From the NCBI RefSeq assembly GCF_048820915.1, contig NZ_JBMERR010000005.1, positions 143,385-207,384 of the forward strand: 64,000 nucleotides of DNA, given 5' to 3'. Source of the DNA: Cribrihabitans_A pelagius. GTDB lineage: Bacteria; Pseudomonadota; Alphaproteobacteria; Rhodobacterales; Rhodobacteraceae. The position numbers were made by a program, and so were the translations under genes. Below are positions 46,370 through 54,727 of the stretch, piece by piece. The notes below the pieces were generated by a model, which saw nothing but the letters and a program-made list of their open reading frames with translations, had not been told where the DNA came from and made no database searches. Each line of letters opens with the position of its first letter. Positions within the stretch are counted from its first letter, which is position 1.

Positions 46370-47446
46370 ATGACATTGCCAGAAACCATGTGCGGCGTCG
46401 TGCTTACCGGGCACGGCGGGCTCGGCAAGCTTGAGTGGCGCGAGGATCTGCCGGTGCCCGCACCTGCTGCCGGAGAGGTCCTGATCCGTGTCGGCGCCGC
46501 GGCGGTGAACAATACCGATGTGAACACGCGCACCGGCTGGTATTCCAAAAGCGTCCGCAGCGATACGGCGTCAGGCGCCACGGGGGGCTATGAGAGCGAT
46601 GCCGGCGACGGCAGCTGGTCCGGCGCCGCCTTGCGGTTTCCGCTGATCCAGGGCGCCGATTGCTGCGGCGAGATCGTGGCGGCGGGCGCGGGTGTGCCGG
46701 AAAGCCGCATCGGCGAGCGGGTCCTGGTCCGGCCAATGCACCGGCCAGCGGAAGCCGCGGGGGACTATCAGCTTGCAACCTTCGGCTCCGAGCGAGACGG
46801 CGGCTTTGCCGAATACACCACCGCGCAGGCGAAGGATGCAATCGCGGTGCGCTCCAGTCTATCGGATGTGGAGCTAGCCTCTTTCCCCTGCGCCTTTTCC
46901 ACTGCCGAAGGGATGATCCAGCGCAGCAATCTCGGCGCGGGCCGCGTGCTCATCACCGGCGCATCGGGCGGCGTTGGCTCCGCCGCGATCCAGCTGGCCA
47001 AGCGGCGCGGCGCCCATGTCACCGCGCTCACCTCGCTTTCCAAGACCGAGGCACTCAAGGAGCTTGGCGCCGACGAAGTGCTCGACCGCGACGGCCCGCT
47101 GCCCGGACACAGTTTCGACGTGGTGCTCGACCTCGTGGGCGGGCCGCGCTGGGAGGAGGTGATTGGCGCGCTGCGCAATGGCGGCTGCTATGTGACCTCG
47201 GGGGCCATTGCCGGGCCGATCGTCGAGCTGGACCTGCGCACACTCTACCTGCGCGACCTGTCGCTGCTTGGCAGCACGTTCCAGCCGGACAGTGTCTTCA
47301 CCGATCTGGTCAGCTACATCGAAGCAGGGGAGATCCGTCCGCTCCTTGCCGGGACCTACCCGCTGAAGGATATCCGGGCCGCGCAGGAGGCGTTCCTGAC
47401 AAAATCCCACGTGGGCAAGATCGGCCTGCAGGTGCGGGAGAGTTGA
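46370..47446 (+). CDS. Quinone oxidoreductase-like MDR-family dehydrogenase
   Basis: This 358-residue medium-chain dehydrogenase has a GroES-like N-terminal part (GEVLIRVGAAAVNNTDVNTR, GADCCGEIVAAG) and a Rossmann domain with the nucleotide loop ITGASGGVGSAAIQLAK. Zinc ligands typical of alcohol dehydrogenases are not complete, so it resembles quinone reductases. The ATG at 46370 lies 6 bp after GAAGGAG; the ATG at 46367 is equally in frame. It is probably repressed by the divergent TetR protein. Substrate unknown. Confidence 0.87.
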   Translation: MTLPETMCGVVLTGHGGLGKLEWREDLPVPAPAAGEVLIRVGAAAVNNTDVNTRTGWYSKSVRSDTASGATGGYESDAGDGSWSGAALRFPLIQGADCCGEIVAAGAGVPESRIGERVLVRPMHRPAEAAGDYQLATFGSERDGGFAEYTTAQAKDAIAVRSSLSDVELASFPCAFSTAEGMIQRSNLGAGRVLITGASGGVGSAAIQLAKRRGAHVTALTSLSKTEALKELGADEVLDRDGPLPGHSFDVVLDLVGGPRWEEVIGALRNGGCYVTSGAIAGPIVELDLRTLYLRDLSLLGSTFQPDSVFTDLVSYIEAGEIRPLLAGTYPLKDIRAAQEAFLTKSHVGKIGLQVRES

Positions 47447-47471
47447 AGAAAACGGCGCAGCCGCTTAATAC

Positions 47472-47511
47472 AAAAGAAAAAAGCGCCCCCGGAGTTCTGT
47501 CTCGGGGGCGC
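47472..47511 (-). terminator. Intrinsic terminator of the PAS-domain gene
   Basis: On the minus strand GCGCCCCCG (47511-47503) pairs with CGGGGGCGC (47491-47483) and is followed by TTTTTTCTTTT. It lies about 90 bp after the PAS-gene stop. Confidence 0.8.
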
Positions 47512-47602
47512 GAAGTGTCAAGAGCTATGACCTTAGCCTTGAGTTCTGAGAATATGAAAGAGCGCAGGCCGCGATCAGGTGCGGAGCCTGCTGCAGGCCG
47601 CC

Positions 47603-48451
47603 TTAGTCGCGGCTGACCACCAGCCGCAGATGCCCGCCGCGCTTGGCGCTGCCATCCTCGGGCTTTGCCGCGGGCGCATCCTTGCCGGGCCTCTTGCCGG
47701 TGGTGCGGTCGAGCAGGGCGCGGGCTTCTTCCAGGATGGAGCGTTCCGGCGCAAAGCGGGCTTGGGTTTCGGCAAAGCCGGGGTTCGGGCTGTTCACATC
47801 AGCCGGTGCCGCGCCTGCCTTGGACGGTGCCGCTTCAGGGCTGCCGGCACGCGGCTTGGCCTTGAACTCCGGCGCGCCCCCGGCCTTGCCGATGCTGCGC
47901 ATCTCGATCGAGGAGATCGAGAACCGCTGCGAGCTGCCCGCGGTATACTCATCCGCCACCAGCACCCCCAGCGCCCGGCTGATGTCGCCAAGGTCGCTGC
48001 GCAGCGGCAGCAGCAGCATATGCGCGGGCCGCGGGGCGCTGCGGCGCGGTGTTTCGATCTGCAGCGACAGCTCCACAATGGCGGGCGTGTCGAACATGTG
48101 CTCCATCGCCGAGCTCAGCTGCTTGCGGGCGTCGGTGGTGAAGAAGGCGGTGATCGGCATGCCGCGCACCTCCATGCCGGCCAGCTCGTTCACGTTGGAC
48201 CCGGCAAGACGGAAGCGCGAGATGCCCGGCGCGATGCGCTCCAGGATGAAGGTCTGGCTGAGGATGTTCTCCAGCCCGCGCGGATCGATCTGCGAGCGGG
48301 ACGGCACGTCGTCACCCCGGCGCAGCGCGGTCCAGTAGGCCTCGGCCTGGCGCAGCGGCGACAATGACCCGCGATGACGAAAGCGGTCCATCGAAACAAC
48401 CTTTTCTTGACCCGTGGTCTTGCCTGTAGTGGTGCGGCCGCCAAAAATCAT
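47603..48451 (-). CDS. PAS-domain (PAS_5-like) protein
   Basis: This 282-residue cytosolic protein has a single PAS_5-like domain near residues 33-175 (QAEAYWTALRRGDDVPSR, GLENILSQTFILERI, RFRLAGSNVNELAGME, LPLRSDLGDISRALGVLV). A long disordered Ala/Pro/Lys-rich C-terminus follows. No enzymatic domain is fused. Two CtrA-type boxes lie 80-145 bp upstream, and single-domain PAS proteins are known members of CtrA networks, so a place in that network is inferred. ATG at 48451 is used; ATG at 48391 (MDRFRHRG) is an alternative. Confidence 0.75.
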   Translation of the reverse strand: MIFGGRTTTGKTTGQEKVVSMDRFRHRGSLSPLRQAEAYWTALRRGDDVPSRSQIDPRGLENILSQTFILERIAPGISRFRLAGSNVNELAGMEVRGMPITAFFTTDARKQLSSAMEHMFDTPAIVELSLQIETPRRSAPRPAHMLLLPLRSDLGDISRALGVLVADEYTAGSSQRFSISSIEMRSIGKAGGAPEFKAKPRAGSPEAAPSKAGAAPADVNSPNPGFAETQARFAPERSILEEARALLDRTTGKRPGKDAPAAKPEDGSAKRGGHLRLVVSRD

Positions 48452-48529
48452 GTCCGTTCCCTCGTCTCTTCCGGGATTTATTCGGCCTGTCAGCAGCTTG
48501 CCGCAGCTTAAGGAATAATGCCGGAATGG

Positions 48530-48544
48530 TTACCCTGGAGTTAA
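48530..48544. promoter_or_regulatory. CtrA-like box (one mismatch)
   Basis: TTAC-CCTGGAG-TTAA keeps the N7 spacing of the CtrA motif with one base changed. It lies 79 bp upstream of the PAS-gene start and 35 bp from a perfect box. Confidence 0.4.
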
Positions 48545-48579
48545 TATGACACAATCTTACTAAACTTTGGACTACTTCC

Positions 48580-48595
48580 TTAATCAATGGTTAAC
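48580..48595. promoter_or_regulatory. CtrA-type box between PAS gene and yicC
   Basis: TTAA-TCAATGG-TTAAC is a full match to TTAA-N7-TTAA(C). It lies 95 bp upstream of yicC and 128 bp upstream of the divergent PAS gene, in an AT-rich spacer. Binding is inferred. Confidence 0.6.
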
Positions 48596-48690
48596 GATTT
48601 GGGCAGCCGCCTCCATCCGTTTGATCTTGCGCGCTATACTTTGGAGACAGTAGATCAGGGCACACCGCCGGCAACAGAAAGCACCGCCTT

Positions 48691-49587
48691 ATGACGATCC
48701 GCAGCATGACCGCCTTCGCCTCCGCCCAGGGCAGCGCCGGGGCACATTCCTGGAGCTGGGAGATACGCTCGGTCAACGCCAAGGGGCTGGATCTGCGCCT
48801 GCGGGTGCCGGACTGGCTGGAAGGGCTCGAAGCCCATATCCGCAGCTATCTGGGCAAGGCGCTGGCGCGGGGCAATGTCTCGCTCACGCTGCGCATCAGC
48901 CGCAGCGAGGAGGGCGCAGGCCAGGTGCAGGTGAACCGCGCCGTGCTCGACTCGGTGATGGCGGCGCTCGCCGAAGTGAAGGCGGCGGCAGACCACAATC
49001 ACGCCGCGGTGCGGCCGGCCTCCGCGGCCGAAATCCTCGCCATCCGGGGTGTTGCGGAACAGGCGGCAGGCGAGGACGACCCGGCGCCGCTGGTGGCGCT
49101 TCTGAGCAAGGAATTGGAAACCCTTGTGGCGGAATTCGTGCAAATGCGTGAAGCCGAGGGCGCCGCGCTGGCCGTTCTGCTGCAGGAACGGCTCGACGGG
49201 ATAGAGGCGCTGACTGCGGAGGCCGCGAGCCGCGCCGATGCCCGCAAGGACAAGGTGGCGGAGGCGCTGAAGGCAAATCTCGCCCGGGTGCTCGACAATG
49301 CCGAGGGCGCCGATCCGGCCCGTGTTGCGCAGGAACTGGCGCTGATCGCGGTGAAGGCCGATGTGAGCGAGGAACTGGACCGGCTTGGCGCCCATGTCGA
49401 AGCGGCGCGCGGGCTGCTCGCCAAGGGCGGCGCAGTGGGGCGCAAGCTGGACTTCCTGATGCAGGAATTCAACCGCGAAGCCAACACGCTCTGCTCCAAA
49501 TCGCAGGACAGCCGGTTGACGGAAACGGGGCTGGAACTCAAAACCTTGATCGACCAGATGCGCGAGCAGGTGCAGAACATTGAATGA
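48691..49587 (+). CDS. yicC: YicC-family endoribonuclease
   Basis: This 298-residue protein begins MTIRSMTAFASAQGSAG, has the YicC N-domain and the DUF1732 C-terminal domain with KLDFLMQEFNREANTLCSK and LTETGLELKTLIDQMREQ. YicC proteins are ribonucleases that target small RNAs and structured RNA. Length is normal. gmk follows after 13 bp, a conserved neighbour pair. A perfect CtrA-type box lies upstream. Confidence 0.93.
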   Translation: MTIRSMTAFASAQGSAGAHSWSWEIRSVNAKGLDLRLRVPDWLEGLEAHIRSYLGKALARGNVSLTLRISRSEEGAGQVQVNRAVLDSVMAALAEVKAAADHNHAAVRPASAAEILAIRGVAEQAAGEDDPAPLVALLSKELETLVAEFVQMREAEGAALAVLLQERLDGIEALTAEAASRADARKDKVAEALKANLARVLDNAEGADPARVAQELALIAVKADVSEELDRLGAHVEAARGLLAKGGAVGRKLDFLMQEFNREANTLCSKSQDSRLTETGLELKTLIDQMREQVQNIE

Positions 49588-49600
49588 AGGAGAGAACGCC

Positions 49601-50242
49601 ATGGCAAACCGGCGCGGACTGCTGATCATCCTGTCGTCGCCCTCCGGCGCGGGCAAGTCCACCCTGGCGCGGCGGCTGATGGCCTGGGATCCGGGGCTGA
49701 AGTTCTCGGTCTCCGCCACCACCCGCGCACCGCGCCCGGGAGAGGAACATGGGCGCGAGTATTACTTTCTGTCCGAGGACGAGTTCAAACAACAGGTCGG
49801 CAAGGGCGAAATGCTGGAGCACGCCCATGTCTTCGGCAATTTCTACGGCTCCCCCGCAGGCCCCGTGAAGGACACCATCGAGGCAGGCGAGGACGTTCTG
49901 TTCGACGTCGACTGGCAGGGCGAGATCCAGATCCGCAATTCCGACCTCGGCAAGCATGCGTTGTCGATATTCATTCTGCCGCCGTCGATCGCCGAACTGC
50001 GCCGCCGCCTTGAAACCCGCGCCCAGGACAGCGACGAGGTGATCGCCAAGCGGATGATGAAGAGCTGGGACGAAATCAGCCACTGGGGCTATTATGACTA
50101 TGTTCTGGTGAATGATGATCTGGACGAGACCGAGGCCAGGCTGAAAACCATCGTCGAGGCCGAACGCATGCGCCGGATCCAGCAGCCCAAGCTGCAGGAG
50201 CATGTGCGCGCCCTGCAAACCCAGTTCGAGGAACAGTCATGA
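49601..50242 (+). CDS. gmk: Guanylate kinase
   Basis: This 213-residue kinase starts MANRRGLLIILSSPSGAGKST with its P-loop, then the GMP-binding segment SVSATTRAPRPGEEHGREYYF and the lid (RLETRAQDSDEVIAKRM). It makes GDP from GMP, complementing GuaB earlier in the window. The ATG at 49601 was preferred because GAAGGAGAG lies 8 bp before it. The gamma-carbonic anhydrase gene overlaps its end by 4 bp (ATGA). Confidence 0.96.
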   Translation: MANRRGLLIILSSPSGAGKSTLARRLMAWDPGLKFSVSATTRAPRPGEEHGREYYFLSEDEFKQQVGKGEMLEHAHVFGNFYGSPAGPVKDTIEAGEDVLFDVDWQGEIQIRNSDLGKHALSIFILPPSIAELRRRLETRAQDSDEVIAKRMMKSWDEISHWGYYDYVLVNDDLDETEARLKTIVEAERMRRIQQPKLQEHVRALQTQFEEQS

Positions 50243-50760
50243 CCCTTTACGCGCTAGCAGACCATCGTCCGCAGATTCACGAAGACACTTGGGTTGCCCC
50301 CGATGCCAACCTGATCGGCCAGGTGGTGCTGGAGGCGGGCGCCTCGGTCTGGTTTGGCGTCACCATCCGCGCCGACCACGAGGAAATCCGCATCTGCAAG
50401 GGCGCCAACGTGCAGGAAAACGTGGTGATGCATATCGATGCAGGCTATCCGCTCACCGTGGGCGCGGGCTGCACCATCGGTCACAAGGTGATGCTGCATG
50501 GCTGCACCATCGGCGAGAACACCCTGATCGGCATGGGCGCAACCGTGCTGAACGGTGCCAAGATCGGCAAGAACTGCCTGATCGGCGCGGGCGCCCTGAT
50601 CACCGAGAACAAGGAAATCCCCGACAATTCCCTGGTGATGGGCGCGCCGGGCAAGGTGGTGCGCACGGTGGATGCCGCGCTGGAAGAGAAGCTGCGCCAA
50701 AGCGCGCTGCACTACCAGGAAAACATGCGCCGCTTCCGCAGCGAGCTGAAGCCGCTGTAA
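50239..50760 (+). CDS. Gamma-carbonic anhydrase family protein (YrdA-like)
   Basis: This 173-residue protein is a left-handed beta-helix of hexapeptide repeats with the family residues in RADHEEIRICKGANVQENVVMHID and TIGHKVMLHGCTIGENTLIGMGATVLN (split here across 50370-50560). The three metal histidines of gamma-carbonic anhydrases appear to be present. Activity of YrdA-type members is often low or unproven. It is coupled to gmk. Confidence 0.9.
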   Translation: MTLYALADHRPQIHEDTWVAPDANLIGQVVLEAGASVWFGVTIRADHEEIRICKGANVQENVVMHIDAGYPLTVGAGCTIGHKVMLHGCTIGENTLIGMGATVLNGAKIGKNCLIGAGALITENKEIPDNSLVMGAPGKVVRTVDAALEEKLRQSALHYQENMRRFRSELKPL

Positions 50761-50876
50761 GCGCGCCACCACGCGGCGGAGAGGCCAGCGGCGGGCAGGG
50801 CACGTTTCTGTCATCCAGCGGTTGCATTACGTCTCTAACACGGGCCGGAACCGGGCAGGCGGAGGCAGGAGGCACC

Positions 50877-51920
50877 ATGACAAGGGAGTTGATCGACGGG
50901 TTTCTGGCGGCGGTGCCGATGCCCGCGGTGATGGTCGACCAGACCGAGCGGTTCATTGCCGCCAATGCGGATGGGCTCGCACTTCTGGGCAGCAGCATTC
51001 TGGGCCGCCATTTCGCCACCATCCTGCGCCAGCCCCGCGTGTCTGCCGCGATCGAGACCTGCCTGCGCGAGCGCCAGCCGCTCACCGCGCGCCACATGGC
51101 CAGCGACGGAGCACAGGACGCCAGTTTCAATGTCACCCTGCGCTATGTGCCCGGCATCGGAGCAGTGAATGCAGGGGCTGTTCTTGCCTGTTTCGAGGAT
51201 GTCTCGGAACGTGAGCAGGCGGGCCAGATGCGGCGCGACTTTGTCGCCAACGTCAGCCACGAGCTGCGTACGCCCTTGACCGCGCTGATCGGCTTCATCG
51301 AGACCCTGCGCGGGGCCGCCCGCGATGATGCGGCGGCGCGCGACCGCTTCCTTGCCATCATGGAGGGCGAGGCGAGCCGGATGAACCGGCTGGTGGGAGA
51401 CCTCCTGTCGCTGAACCGGGTGGAAAGCGAGGAACGGGTGCGCCCCAAGGAACAGGTCGACCTGCGCGCGCATATCACTTCGACGCTGAAGACGTTGGGC
51501 CCGGTGGCAGAGGCCGCGGGCAGCACGTTGCATCTGGACGCGCCGGAGGCACCGGTCACGGTGACGGGCGACCCCGACCAGCTGCAGCAGGTCTTCACCA
51601 ATCTGGTCGAGAACGCAATCAAATACGGCGGCGGCGGCGGGGTCCGGGTGATCCTCAGCGAGACCGCGCGCGATCCCGGCTTGCGCTGCGCTGCCGCCAG
51701 CGTGGCGGTGCAGGACGACGGGCCGGGAATCGATCCGGCGCATCTGCCGCGCCTGACCGAGCGGTTCTACCGCGCCGACAGCCACCGCTCGCGCGAGCTG
51801 GGCGGCACCGGGCTGGGGCTCGCGATTGTCAAACATATCGTCAACCGCCACCGCGGCCGCCTGCGGATGGAGAGCACGCCGGGGCAGGGCTCTGATTTCA
51901 CGGTGATTTTGCCGAAGTGA
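50877..51920 (+). CDS. phoR: Phosphate regulon sensor kinase PhoR, without membrane segment
   Basis: This 347-residue kinase has a PAS domain at residues 1-115 (AAVPMPAVMVDQTERFIAANAD), HisKA with VANVSHELRTPLTALIGF (His128) and HATPase with QVFTNLVENAIKYGG, DDGPGIDPAHLPRLTERFYR and GGTGLGLAIVKHIV. Position before pstS and phoB identifies it as PhoR. Unlike E. coli PhoR it has no hydrophobic N-terminal helices, so it should be soluble and depend on PhoU/PstB for contact with the transporter. The ATG at 50877 follows GGAGGCAGGAGG. Confidence 0.88.
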   Translation: MTRELIDGFLAAVPMPAVMVDQTERFIAANADGLALLGSSILGRHFATILRQPRVSAAIETCLRERQPLTARHMASDGAQDASFNVTLRYVPGIGAVNAGAVLACFEDVSEREQAGQMRRDFVANVSHELRTPLTALIGFIETLRGAARDDAAARDRFLAIMEGEASRMNRLVGDLLSLNRVESEERVRPKEQVDLRAHITSTLKTLGPVAEAAGSTLHLDAPEAPVTVTGDPDQLQQVFTNLVENAIKYGGGGGVRVILSETARDPGLRCAAASVAVQDDGPGIDPAHLPRLTERFYRADSHRSRELGGTGLGLAIVKHIVNRHRGRLRMESTPGQGSDFTVILPK

Positions 51921-51994
51921 CACGGGCAAGCGCGGCCCGCGGCAAGATTTCGCGCTTCATCCATTGTCACAAAAACCTGCCGCCCTGCCGTCTT

Positions 51995-52022
51995 TGTCAT
52001 GAAGCTGTTACACTGGCGTCAC
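51995..52022 (+). promoter_or_regulatory. Pho box ahead of pstS
   Basis: Three hexamers TGTCAT (51995), TGTTAC (52006) and CGTCAC (52017) repeat every 11 bp, the phasing of PhoB-binding direct repeats. A further TGTCAC lies at 51965. The pstS start is 80 bp downstream. Confidence 0.7.
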
Positions 52023-52102
52023 AAAAGCCACATGCCCGGCTTTTAGGAGAGGCGCCAAGGTTACCGGCAGGTGACCGGAAATAGAAACTCAAGGAGACTG
52101 AG

Positions 52103-53143
52103 ATGTCCTTTGTGAAACTGACCGCATCCGCATTGGCAATTTCCGCCGTATCGGCCACCGCAGCCGCCGCCCGGGACCAGGTCCAGGTGGCCGGCTCCTC
52201 GACGGTGCTGCCTTATGCGTCGATCGTGGCAGAAGCCTTTGGCGAGAATTTCGACTTCCCGACCCCCGTTGTTGAATCGGGCGGCTCCTCGGCCGGCCTG
52301 AAGCGCTTCTGCGAGGGCGTCGGCGAGAACACCATCGACATCGCGAATGCCTCGCGCAAGATCAAGGACTCCGAGGTCGCCGCCTGCGCCGAAAACGGCG
52401 TGACCGACATCATCGAAGTGCGCGTCGGCTATGACGGCATCGTCTTTGCCTCCGACATCAACGGCGAAGCTTATGAGTTCACTCCGGCCGACTGGTTCCT
52501 GGCGCTGTCGGACAAAGTGCTGGTGGACGGCGAGCTGGCGGACAACCCGAACACCACCTGGGCCGACGTGAACCCGGAATTCGCTGAAGCCGATATCCAG
52601 GCTTTCATCCCCGGCACCAAACACGGCACCCGCGAAGTCTTCGAGGACAAGGTGATCCTGGCCGGCTGCGAGGAAACCGGCGCCTTCGAGGCCCACATGG
52701 AGGCCAACGGGGGCGACGAGAAAGCGGCCGAGAAGGCCTGTATTTCTCTGCGCACCGACGGCAAGTCGGTCGACATCGACGGCGACTACACCGAAACCCT
52801 GGCCCGCATCGAGAGCAACAAGGACGGTATCGGCGTCTTCGGCCTGGCTTTCTACGAGAACAACACCGACAAGCTTCAGGTTGCCACCATGTCCGGTGTG
52901 ACCCCCTCGACCGAGAGCATCGCAACCGGCGAATACCCGGTCTCGCGGCCGCTGTTCTTCTACGTGAAGAAAGCCCACATCGGGGTGATCCCGGGCCTGA
53001 AGGAATATGCCGAATTCTTCGTCGCTGACGAGGTCGCAGGCCCCGACGGCCCGCTGGCCGAATACGGCCTGGTGGCCGATCCGGAACTGGCGGAAACCCA
53101 GGAAACCGTTGCCAATGAAACCGTTCTGGGCGGCCAGTCCTAA
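52103..53143 (+). CDS. pstS: Periplasmic phosphate-binding protein
   Basis: This 346-residue protein has a signal peptide (MSFVKLTASALAISAVSAT, cut near AAARDQ). Its phosphate-binding motifs include VAGSSTVLPYASIVAE, PVVESGGSSAGLKRFCEG, DIANASRKIKDSE and PGTKHGTREVFE. It captures phosphate for PstCAB. It has its own Pho box upstream and a strong hairpin just downstream. Its core matches the large PstS type common in alphaproteobacteria. Confidence 0.94.
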   Translation: MSFVKLTASALAISAVSATAAAARDQVQVAGSSTVLPYASIVAEAFGENFDFPTPVVESGGSSAGLKRFCEGVGENTIDIANASRKIKDSEVAACAENGVTDIIEVRVGYDGIVFASDINGEAYEFTPADWFLALSDKVLVDGELADNPNTTWADVNPEFAEADIQAFIPGTKHGTREVFEDKVILAGCEETGAFEAHMEANGGDEKAAEKACISLRTDGKSVDIDGDYTETLARIESNKDGIGVFGLAFYENNTDKLQVATMSGVTPSTESIATGEYPVSRPLFFYVKKAHIGVIPGLKEYAEFFVADEVAGPDGPLAEYGLVADPELAETQETVANETVLGGQS

Positions 53144-53165
53144 GCGCCCCGCGGAACACCGAACC

Positions 53166-53197
53166 GGACCGGGGCGGATTTTGATCCGCCCCGGTCC
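53166..53197 (+). terminator. Strong hairpin between pstS and pstC
   Basis: A perfect 14-bp stem (GGACCGGGGCGGAT with ATCCGCCCCGGTCC) and a 4-nt loop lie 22 bp after the pstS stop. No U-tract follows. It likely slows 3'-5' decay or partly terminates, so that pstS exceeds pstCAB. Confidence 0.65.
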
Positions 53198-53254
53198 TGC
53201 ATTTCAGCGGACCTGTTCCGCACCCAACTCTGCACCCGTCAAACGGAGCCCTTC

Positions 53255-54727
53255 ATGCCTATACTCTGGCTTGTCATTCTCGTGCTTGCGCTCGCCGCGG
53301 CCGGCTTCATGCTGGGCCGCCGCCGGGCCCTCGCGACAGCCGGGGGCGATGCCAAAGCCCTGCATTCGCTGCCCTCCTACTACGGCTCCAACGTCGCCCT
53401 GACCGCGCTGGTGCCCGCGTTGGCGGTGCTCGCGGTCTGGCTGCTGGCGCAGCCAATCTTTGTCGAGAGCCGTGTCTCCGGCATGATCCCGCAAGAGATG
53501 ATCCCGGAAAGTACCAGCCGCGGGCTGGTGATGTCCGACGTGCGCCGCCTGGCCGACGGGCTGGACGTTGCGGTGGAGCGGGGCGTGCTGACCGGCAAGG
53601 AAGCGCGGGCGCTGGACAGCTCCGATACCGACATCCGCGCCCGCCTGGGTGATGTTGGCGTCGCGCTTGGCTCCGAGGTGCGCCCCGAAGTGCTGCGCGC
53701 CGCCCAGGCCTACCGCAGCCTGACCCGGACCGGCAGACTTGCAATGTCGGTTGTGGTTGTGCTGCTGGCGCTTGGCGGATTTGCCGTGGCTTATGGCAAG
53801 ACCCACAAGGACTTCCGCGCCCGCAACGTGGTGGAACGCGGCATCCTCGGCCTGCTGATCCTGGCCGCTTCGCTTGCGATCCTGACCACCGTGGGCATCG
53901 TGCTGTCGATGCTGTTCGAGACCGGCAACTTCTTCCGCCTGCATTCCTGGAGCGACTTCTTTTTAGGCGGCACCTGGGCGCCAAACTTCCGCGGCGGCAG
54001 CGAACTGTCGATCCTGCCGCTTCTCTGGGGCACGCTCTACATCTCCTTCATCGCCCTTCTGGTGGCAGTGCCTGTGGGGTTGTTTGCAGCCATCTACCTG
54101 TCGGAATACGCCTCTGGCGCGGTGCGCGCGATCGCCAAGCCGCTGCTGGAGATCCTGGCGGGCATTCCGACCATCGTCTACGGGTTGTTTGCGCTGCTGA
54201 CCGTCGGGCCGGCGCTGGCCAATGTCTTTGCCAAGGGCGGTTTTCTGGGGGTCGAGTGGATGTCGGGCGCGACCTCGGTGCTGACCGCGGGGCTGGTGAT
54301 GGGCATCATGCTGATCCCCTTTGTTTCCTCGCTGTCCGATGACATCATCAACGCGGTGCCGCAGGCGATGCGCGACGGCTCGCTGGGCCTTGGCGCCACC
54401 CGCTCGGAAACCGTGCGCCAGGTGGTTCTGCCGGCAGCACTTCCCGGCATCGTCGGCGCGGTGCTGCTGGCGGCCTCGCGTGCCATCGGCGAGACCATGA
54501 TCGTGGTGATGGGGGCAGGGGCGATTGCCAAGTTCTCGCTCAACCCGCTGGAGTCGATGACCACGATCACCACCCGCATCGTCAGCCAGCTGACCGGCGA
54601 CACCGATTTCGCCAGCCCCGAAACCCTGGTCGCCTTTGCCCTGGGCCTGACGCTCTTCGTCCTGACCCTCGGGCTCAACATCCTGGCCCTCTACATCGTG
54701 CGCAAATACCGGGAGCAGTACGAATAA
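53255..54727 (+). CDS. pstC: Phosphate ABC transporter permease PstC (long form)
   Basis: This 490-residue permease is much longer than E. coli PstC (319). The first 200 residues hold two to three membrane helices and a soluble segment (DVRRLADGLDVAVERG). The C-terminal 290 residues are the transport domain with the EAA loop (GLGATRSETVRQVVLPAALPGIVGAV across 54388-54465). This long form is known in alphaproteobacteria. Its stop overlaps pstA by one base (TAATG). Confidence 0.92.
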   Translation: MPILWLVILVLALAAAGFMLGRRRALATAGGDAKALHSLPSYYGSNVALTALVPALAVLAVWLLAQPIFVESRVSGMIPQEMIPESTSRGLVMSDVRRLADGLDVAVERGVLTGKEARALDSSDTDIRARLGDVGVALGSEVRPEVLRAAQAYRSLTRTGRLAMSVVVVLLALGGFAVAYGKTHKDFRARNVVERGILGLLILAASLAILTTVGIVLSMLFETGNFFRLHSWSDFFLGGTWAPNFRGGSELSILPLLWGTLYISFIALLVAVPVGLFAAIYLSEYASGAVRAIAKPLLEILAGIPTIVYGLFALLTVGPALANVFAKGGFLGVEWMSGATSVLTAGLVMGIMLIPFVSSLSDDIINAVPQAMRDGSLGLGATRSETVRQVVLPAALPGIVGAVLLAASRAIGETMIVVMGAGAIAKFSLNPLESMTTITTRIVSQLTGDTDFASPETLVAFALGLTLFVLTLGLNILALYIVRKYREQYE

